Assembly (NCBI GenBank): GCA_903772945.1 | Contig: CAICTM010001197.1 | Span: 1-34,373 of the forward strand | DNA from: Seminavis robusta | Taxonomy: Eukaryota > Bacillariophyta > Bacillariophyceae > Naviculales > Naviculaceae | Length of the DNA stretch: 34,373 nucleotides | Direction of reading: 5' to 3' | In this document: piece by piece, positions 29,302-34,373 of the stretch | Layout: each line of letters starts with the position of its first letter | Numbering within the stretch: the first letter of the stretch is position 1 | Program-made: the position numbers and the translations under genes | The notes under the pieces: generated by a model | The model's database searches: none | Seen by the model: only the letters and a program-made list of their open reading frames with translations | Told to the model about the DNA's origin: nothing

Positions 29302-31604
29302 GGTTATCTATATGATCTTGGTAGAGGATACTAGGAGATATCTTGATATCTTAAGTAGCAGGAGATGGTGATGGATTCGATTCGGGAAAAGATAGCCACA
29401 AACAAGATACCCGCTAACTTTAAAAAAAACACTTCTTGAAGCAATCCGCCTCACGCTTTGATGCAGCAGCCGAGATGACAAAGAGTATCAAATGCCTTTC
29501 TTCTACAAAGGAAACGGAAACAATGGAATTGGATTGAAAGGTGTCGACGAAGTCTGCTTCGTCTTCAGGCCTTGAGAATGATGGAAGATCTCTGTGATTC
29601 GAATGATTCCAGCCGCGGTGGTCGTGTGTCGTGTGTCGTGTGTCGTGTGTCCTGTGCTTCTGCTAAACCAGCCATTGGAACGACCTATTGTCTTTTCGGA
29701 TCGTTCTGTTCTTTATGATACTGGATCACTTTTGCTGGGACATGATATTAAATCCTTGCTTCCCAGTTTTGCTGGATGTATGGCTACCGGTAGCCGGCGA
29801 TAAGCTTCTTTAGCTCTGCTTTAATTCCTCGGATTTCAGGACCCGGGTTTTGTACCCATACCGTACTGCCGTACTGGAAGCTAGAGTGCCCCCACATACT
29901 GGAGTACCGTACTAGCTCTAGACTAGTGGGCTGATATTATTACTCATAGAAACGGCCCGCTTTCATTAGGAGGTCTCTTGACAGTCTCTGCATTCACACA
30001 TGCACACCAAGGTCCCGCCGACTGAGGGTCGGTCACTCGTCACTCGACTCCCAGCGGAAGAGCCATGTACCAGGTATCAGGCGCCACATCGTCCTCGTCC
30101 TTGGTCCTCGGGAGCTCCACCAAGGCGAGATTTCGACAATGTTGGTTCAATCTATCTGTGTACATGCCAATAAGTACGAAAGCGCCCATTGGCTGGGCAG
30201 CCAGTTCGTGCCTTTTTCTTGATGGGGGTTTCTTCGGACGACAAATAGCTAGAAACCGCTTCTTACTCGACCTTTCCTTTTTCTGTTCCTTGTGCCTTGT
30301 GGGATTTGTTGGCAATGACGACTGATGTTCCTTGGTCTATTCTTGATAGCCTCAAGAATTATGTGCGTTCTGCCGGTAGCTAGCTAGCCAGCCCCTCAAC
30401 GGTATTCGCCATCTTGGTGGAGTCCTCAGTCCAACCGAACCTCGAACCACGAACCTTCGAGCCAATCAAGGGGTACACTCCTCACTCACACTTAAGATAA
30501 GTGGGTTTAAGATACCGAGTACTCCACTTTTTCGAAATGTTTAGATAACCCGGACACTCAGATTTCCCAAACCAGTAAGATAAGCTACGAGTACTGAGGT
30601 CTCAAATCCTAAGCTAATACTAAGACTATGCGGGGATTGAATGCAGCTAGTACCCACTATCTACCACATCACCATCTACATCCAAGTACTCCATATCCGC
30701 ATCTTTGGGTGCCTCCCGACCACGAAATCTTTGGTTTCATCAATTTTAGCTTTGCACCTTTGCCTTTTTGAGCTTTGGTGGTGGCTCCTCACTGTCTCAG
30801 GGCATGGTTAGTAGCAGGATATGTAATAAAAGCTTCTACCAGGTAGTGGCCATAAGATATGAAAGATACTGAGATTGGGCTGCTTGTAAGATAATAACGC
30901 AGTGTTGCTGTAGCTGAATAGGTTAAGATACCTCCAGTACTGGACTAAGAATAGAGTTATCTTATTGATGAGGTTGGAGTGTAACGCATTGTTGGGTACT
31001 ACTGGTAGCTAGTACTTCAAACACATAATTCCAGCGTTGGCTTTATCGAAAAGACTTTTATTATGACCCAGTACTCAAATCGTGTAGAAACCTACGAAAA
31101 AATAATCACAACCAAAGAAAACCTCATAAACCAATCGATCGAAAAAGATCGACCATGGCCATCGGCCGACCCGATATACTATCATCAGTAGCTCAAAACA
31201 TCAAACAGACAAGAACAACAAGCTTATTAACACTGCCGGTCCCATTGGAGCCTCTCAGCAACAGCGGAAAGTCCTCTACGGGGCCGAACGGCCGATCAAG
31301 TGATTGCTGCCACAGAAGATACCGGTCATTTCACGTAGAACCTGGTACAGTTTCTACACGCGACCAATCTTCGAAAATCGCAATCACACCCACACCCACC
31401 ACCAACACCAACCGACCAACCAACCAACTGTCTACTACTCCCCATCAAGACACCACTTGTCGCTACGAGAATCAGTCCCCAACCCCTGCTTATTACCATA
31501 GAAACGGGTCAGGAACTGGATCTCACAGCAACAACGAGTCTCTCGAAAGGCAACACAAGACGACCGAGACCACCAACCGGCTGTTGAATTGCATCGTCAA
31601 GAAA
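29302..31604. other. long intergenic region
   Basis: This contains a (GTGTGTC)4 microsatellite at 29624-29651, ACCGGT words near 29788, and a cluster of seven AAGATA words at 30494-30930. A 91-codon minus-strand ORF at 30040-30315 has some coding-like composition but no family match. A 211-codon ORF at 31155-31790 is built partly on the tandem repeat that follows and is not accepted as a gene. Confidence 0.5.
29624..29651 (+). repeat. (GTGTGTC)4 microsatellite
   Basis: Four perfect 7-base units in tandem, about 320 bases upstream of the 517-residue gene start. Confidence 0.85.
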
Positions 31605-32148
31605 TTGGAGCTCTCCCTCATTGCAATCCTACCACAATCGGGCAAGCATCAATTTCTCGAACCAACAATCCAACCAACAGCCAACCTCCTAAATCTTCGA
31701 AACATCCCTTCTAAATCTCCTGTCCCTTATATCTTCGAAACACTTCCCCTAATTCTTCTGTCCCTTATATCTCCCAAACACTTCCTCTAAGTCTTCATCC
31801 CCTTATATCTCTGGAACATTCCCCCTAAGTCTTTTGCCCTTATCTTTGAGAATAACCCCCAAGCCCCTTCAAGACCTTGGAGCTCTCCCCCATTGAAATC
31901 CTATTACAATCGGGCAAGCATCAAACTCTTGCACAAACAACCCAACCAACAGTCAACCTCCTAAATCTTCGAAACATCCCTTCTAAATCTCCTGTCCCTT
32001 ATATCTTCGAAACACTTCCCCTAAGTCTTCTGTCCCTTATATCTCCGAAACACTTCCTCTAAGTCTTCATCCCCTTATATCTCTGGAACATTCCCCTAAG
32101 TCTCTTGCCCTTATCTTTGAGACCAACCCCCAAGCCCCTTCAAGTCAT
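31605..32148 (+). repeat. two tandem copies of a 272-base unit with nested 38-base repeats
   Basis: Copy 1 starts at TTGGAGCTCTCCC (31605) and copy 2 at 31877. Within each, a C/T-rich unit of about 38 bases (TTCGAAACACTTCCCCTAAG and its continuation, ending CCTTATATC) recurs three to four times. It immediately precedes the large unknown ORF and may be part of the same element's leader or terminal region. Confidence 0.85.
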
Positions 32149-32192
32149 TGACCAAGTGTACCACCTTGATCTATATTGGTGTGCAGCAGCAA

Positions 32193-32267
32193 TCAGGCCC
32201 CTGTTGGTGTTCAAGGTTCAGGCCCCTGTTGGTGTCCAAGATTCAGGCCCCTGTAGGCGTCCAAGGC
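32193..32267 (+). repeat. three tandem 25-base repeats
   Basis: Units start TCAGGCCCCTGTTGG at 32193, 32218 and 32243; the third has TAGGCG for TTGGTG. They lie 75 bases upstream of the ORF start. Confidence 0.9.
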
Positions 32268-32341
32268 TGCTGATACTTGACCCTCTCAATGTCTTCACAA
32301 CCTATAGTTCCAGTTAACTCCAAGACCCTCTGAACTCCAAG

Positions 32342-34174
32342 ATGTCATCTACCCCATCATCCTCCAAGAGAGGTAGTAGAGGACCTCCCACAGGAACAAC
32401 CCCAACTAGAGACCCCAAGAAAGGCAGAACACTCTTTACCAACACCTTTGAATTAGAAGAGTTCTCCAATGATGCATTATCTGAATATGACAAGTCCATC
32501 CCACTAGACAAAGTCTTCCAGATCACCTCATACTCCATCTTCAAACTGAGCAAGGCAGAACTATCTTTAGCCAAAGCCCCACTGTCAAAGCAAGAACTGC
32601 TCCCTGTGGCCAAGAGGTTACATAGGAATGCCCTGTGCTTTGAAGCCCAATCCCCTGAAGTATCCACTGCAGCTGCTGAAGACAATCAGAACCAATCCTT
32701 TGGCACTGTCTACAAATTTCTTCTTGCGCTAGTCAATGTCCAAGTTGAAGGATCAGACCTTCCCCTTTACACCGCTAGGACCCCCAAGGCCATGATCATA
32801 GACTTCCTCAGGCTGGCTGCTACTAAACCCACCCTCTTTAGTACCACATTGAAGATTGCAAATAACCCACAAATCCAAGTGAAAGTATGGTTCAATGCTC
32901 AAATGACACTTGGATCCTACTTCTCAGCACCAAGAACAAACCAGAAGAAAGGCAAGACAACATTGATTGATTACTTCACCCCAATCCCTCATGCCACCAG
33001 CCCATCAGTGGTGTTTAATGCCTGGAAGAAGATTAATGACAAGGAATCCCAAATCCCACCGCAACCAAAGGAACCTACAAGACAGGCACCCAAGACAGGA
33101 ATTCTCAAGAATCCACCAAAACAGATGGATACCTCCAGGCTCAATGACACAGGACACACTGGCAAGTCAGCCAAAGAACCTGACAAATCAGACACCACGC
33201 CCAAGGGAAAATCTACCACCACCGCCAACCAAATCACTCCTGCCGACAAACAAAAGGCCAGAAAGGAAACCAGGAAAGAAGGCACTATTAACATTGAAGA
33301 CATTCCTGATGATGATGGATCTTCACGTGATGACTCTGAGGAGATGGCCATTGACAGCGACGATGATGATGGTGATCCTGATAACAATGAGGAAGAGGAA
33401 TGGCAGCAATACCATTCAAAGCGCAAGAAGAAAAAGGCCCTACAAAAGAAAGTTCAAGAAAGAAAGAATGCCCTTGCCATGATGATGCTAGAGGAGAACC
33501 CCTGCTCAAACACCAAGCGCATGATGTACAAACTACACATCCCCAAGAAAGAAGATATGGACAAAGACACTTCTGCCAAGAAGTATCTGTGGGATTCTGT
33601 TGTTGAAGTATGGGAACGAATGCTAACTGAAGAAGCAGCCCTTGTGTGCCTCCCCTACAAGTCCTCCTCCTCAGCCAAGATTCTCAAGAGTCCCGAAATT
33701 CTCCCCAAACACAACGAATGGATCAAATGTGCTGAATACATTCACTGTCCAGGCACCGCTAAGTACAACAAGGATGTCTACTTCTACATGTATTGGGGAT
33801 ATGAAACTGAAGATGATAACTTCCCATCCTACCAAGGAACACATGAGGACTGGTTCAAAGGAAAGAAGATGACTGCTTACCCAACCACCATTCAAGGAGC
33901 CGAGTCTGAAGAAACCTTGGGATTCTTCCCCATGTCCAATCGACATACTGACATGGAGCTCCTCCATAGCAGGATCATCACAGACTACATCTGGATCAGC
34001 CAATTCCCAAGGAAACCAGAAGCCCCTTTGATCGGTCTTGCCTACAGATGGGTTCCAGGATTGAACCGCCCCAAGGGATATAAGGGAACTCCACCACACA
34101 CCCCTGACCCATACAAAGCTGTGTTGGTCATCTGCGATGCTACTAGATGCATGGAAGTGAAACCAATATACTGA
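32342..34174 (+). CDS. unknown 610-residue protein, probably of a mobile element
   Basis: I do not recognise the family. The N-terminal half has alpha-helical segments (LDKVFQITSYSIFKLSKAEL, then FLLALVNVQ). A disordered middle is Lys/Thr/Pro-rich with a long acidic run (SDDDDGDPDNNEEEE) followed by a Lys-rich helix. The C-terminal part is aromatic-rich and globular-looking (YFYMYWGYETEDDNFPSYQ, TDYIWISQFPRKPEAPLIG). Codon use is rich in A and C and unlike the neighbours. Upstream tandem repeats and a continuing reading frame past the stop suggest a repetitive element. No reverse transcriptase, integrase or transposase motif is visible in the window. A frame break lies at about 34167. Confidence 0.6.
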   Translation: MSSTPSSSKRGSRGPPTGTTPTRDPKKGRTLFTNTFELEEFSNDALSEYDKSIPLDKVFQITSYSIFKLSKAELSLAKAPLSKQELLPVAKRLHRNALCFEAQSPEVSTAAAEDNQNQSFGTVYKFLLALVNVQVEGSDLPLYTARTPKAMIIDFLRLAATKPTLFSTTLKIANNPQIQVKVWFNAQMTLGSYFSAPRTNQKKGKTTLIDYFTPIPHATSPSVVFNAWKKINDKESQIPPQPKEPTRQAPKTGILKNPPKQMDTSRLNDTGHTGKSAKEPDKSDTTPKGKSTTTANQITPADKQKARKETRKEGTINIEDIPDDDGSSRDDSEEMAIDSDDDDGDPDNNEEEEWQQYHSKRKKKKALQKKVQERKNALAMMMLEENPCSNTKRMMYKLHIPKKEDMDKDTSAKKYLWDSVVEVWERMLTEEAALVCLPYKSSSSAKILKSPEILPKHNEWIKCAEYIHCPGTAKYNKDVYFYMYWGYETEDDNFPSYQGTHEDWFKGKKMTAYPTTIQGAESEETLGFFPMSNRHTDMELLHSRIITDYIWISQFPRKPEAPLIGLAYRWVPGLNRPKGYKGTPPHTPDPYKAVLVICDATRCMEVKPIY

Positions 34175-34179
34175 CCAAA

Positions 34180-34373
34180 ATGTTCCAATCCAGACCCTAC
34201 CACAAACGCCCTGGAATGAAAGAATACATCTTTGCACCCTCCCCTAGATTCTGCTCCTTTGGTTTTGACCCTGCTGCACCCTCAGCTGACAAACAAGGAA
34301 AAGCTGCAAAGAGCTCTGAAACACACCGCAAGTACACCAAAGGCCTTGTCTACAGGGAAGCCTACACTATCAG
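34180..34373 (+). CDS. partial continuation of the unknown element protein (runs off the end)
   Basis: From MFQSRPYHKRPGMKEYIF the frame is open to the window edge. It follows the previous stop (TGA at 34172) by five bases and reads naturally as its continuation if two bases (TA of ATATA) were removed, or one added. The join is therefore probably a frame break, though a separate ORF is possible. Confidence 0.5.
   Translation, partial: MFQSRPYHKRPGMKEYIFAPSPRFCSFGFDPAAPSADKQGKAAKSSETHRKYTKGLVYREAYTI

Noticed and set aside
30040..30315. 91-codon minus-strand ORF with some coding-like composition
   Set aside because: No family match and no supporting start or neighbour; too short to support from sequence alone.
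31155..31790. 211-codon ORF upstream of the large unknown ORF
   Set aside because: The second half is the 38-base tandem repeat and the first half is low-complexity Thr/Pro/Asn; there is no domain signal.

Overview
The window looks like nuclear DNA of a pennate diatom, possibly a relative of Seminavis or Nitzschia (inference, no search was run). The evidence is a eukaryotic tRNA-Val, short GT-AG introns of about 79 to 97 bases, AATAAA signals, a diatom-type leucine-rich-repeat-like protein ending in an LNRAGRR motif, a degenerate diatom-type ankyrin gene, and a secreted Pro/Thr-rich protein ending in a von Willebrand factor type D (VWD) domain.

Layout. 1-4.0 kb: tRNA-Val(AAC), a purine-rich repeat, then a long coiled-coil/low-complexity gene with one intron and several frame breaks. 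4.5-7.4 kb: a DUF1769 (UPF0590-like) protein and an LRR-like protein, both minus strand. 7.6-9.0 kb: an ankyrin pseudogene, a tRNA-like element and a hypothetical protein. 9.9-13.1 kb: a disordered hypothetical protein and a secreted protein with signal peptide, intron and two frame breaks. 14.6-15.2 kb: foldback element A. 15.3-18.8 kb: the large secreted protein, with a possible thioester-forming Cys/Gln pair, a PT-rich repeat stalk, two 8-cysteine modules and a VWD domain. 19.4-22.5 kb: a GH99-family glycoside hydrolase and a CS-domain (NudC/p23-like) protein. 22.8-23.1 kb: foldback element B. 24.6-29.3 kb: two convergent genes for very charged, disordered proteins that share a domain order. 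29.3 kb to the end: a long intergenic stretch, nested tandem repeats, and a large unknown ORF, probably from a mobile element, that runs off the window.

No operon-like pathway is visible; these look like independent eukaryotic genes. Two of them (VWD protein and 443-residue protein) are secreted and may act at the cell surface; GH99 would act on mannose-containing glycans. The most unusual signals are the two foldback elements. Both start and end with CCWGGAA, are filled with arrays of related 7-base words (CGACATT and CGACTTT), and lie just upstream of genes. A second theme is repeated single-base frame breaks, often in homopolymers, which point to unpolished assembly errors or gene decay.
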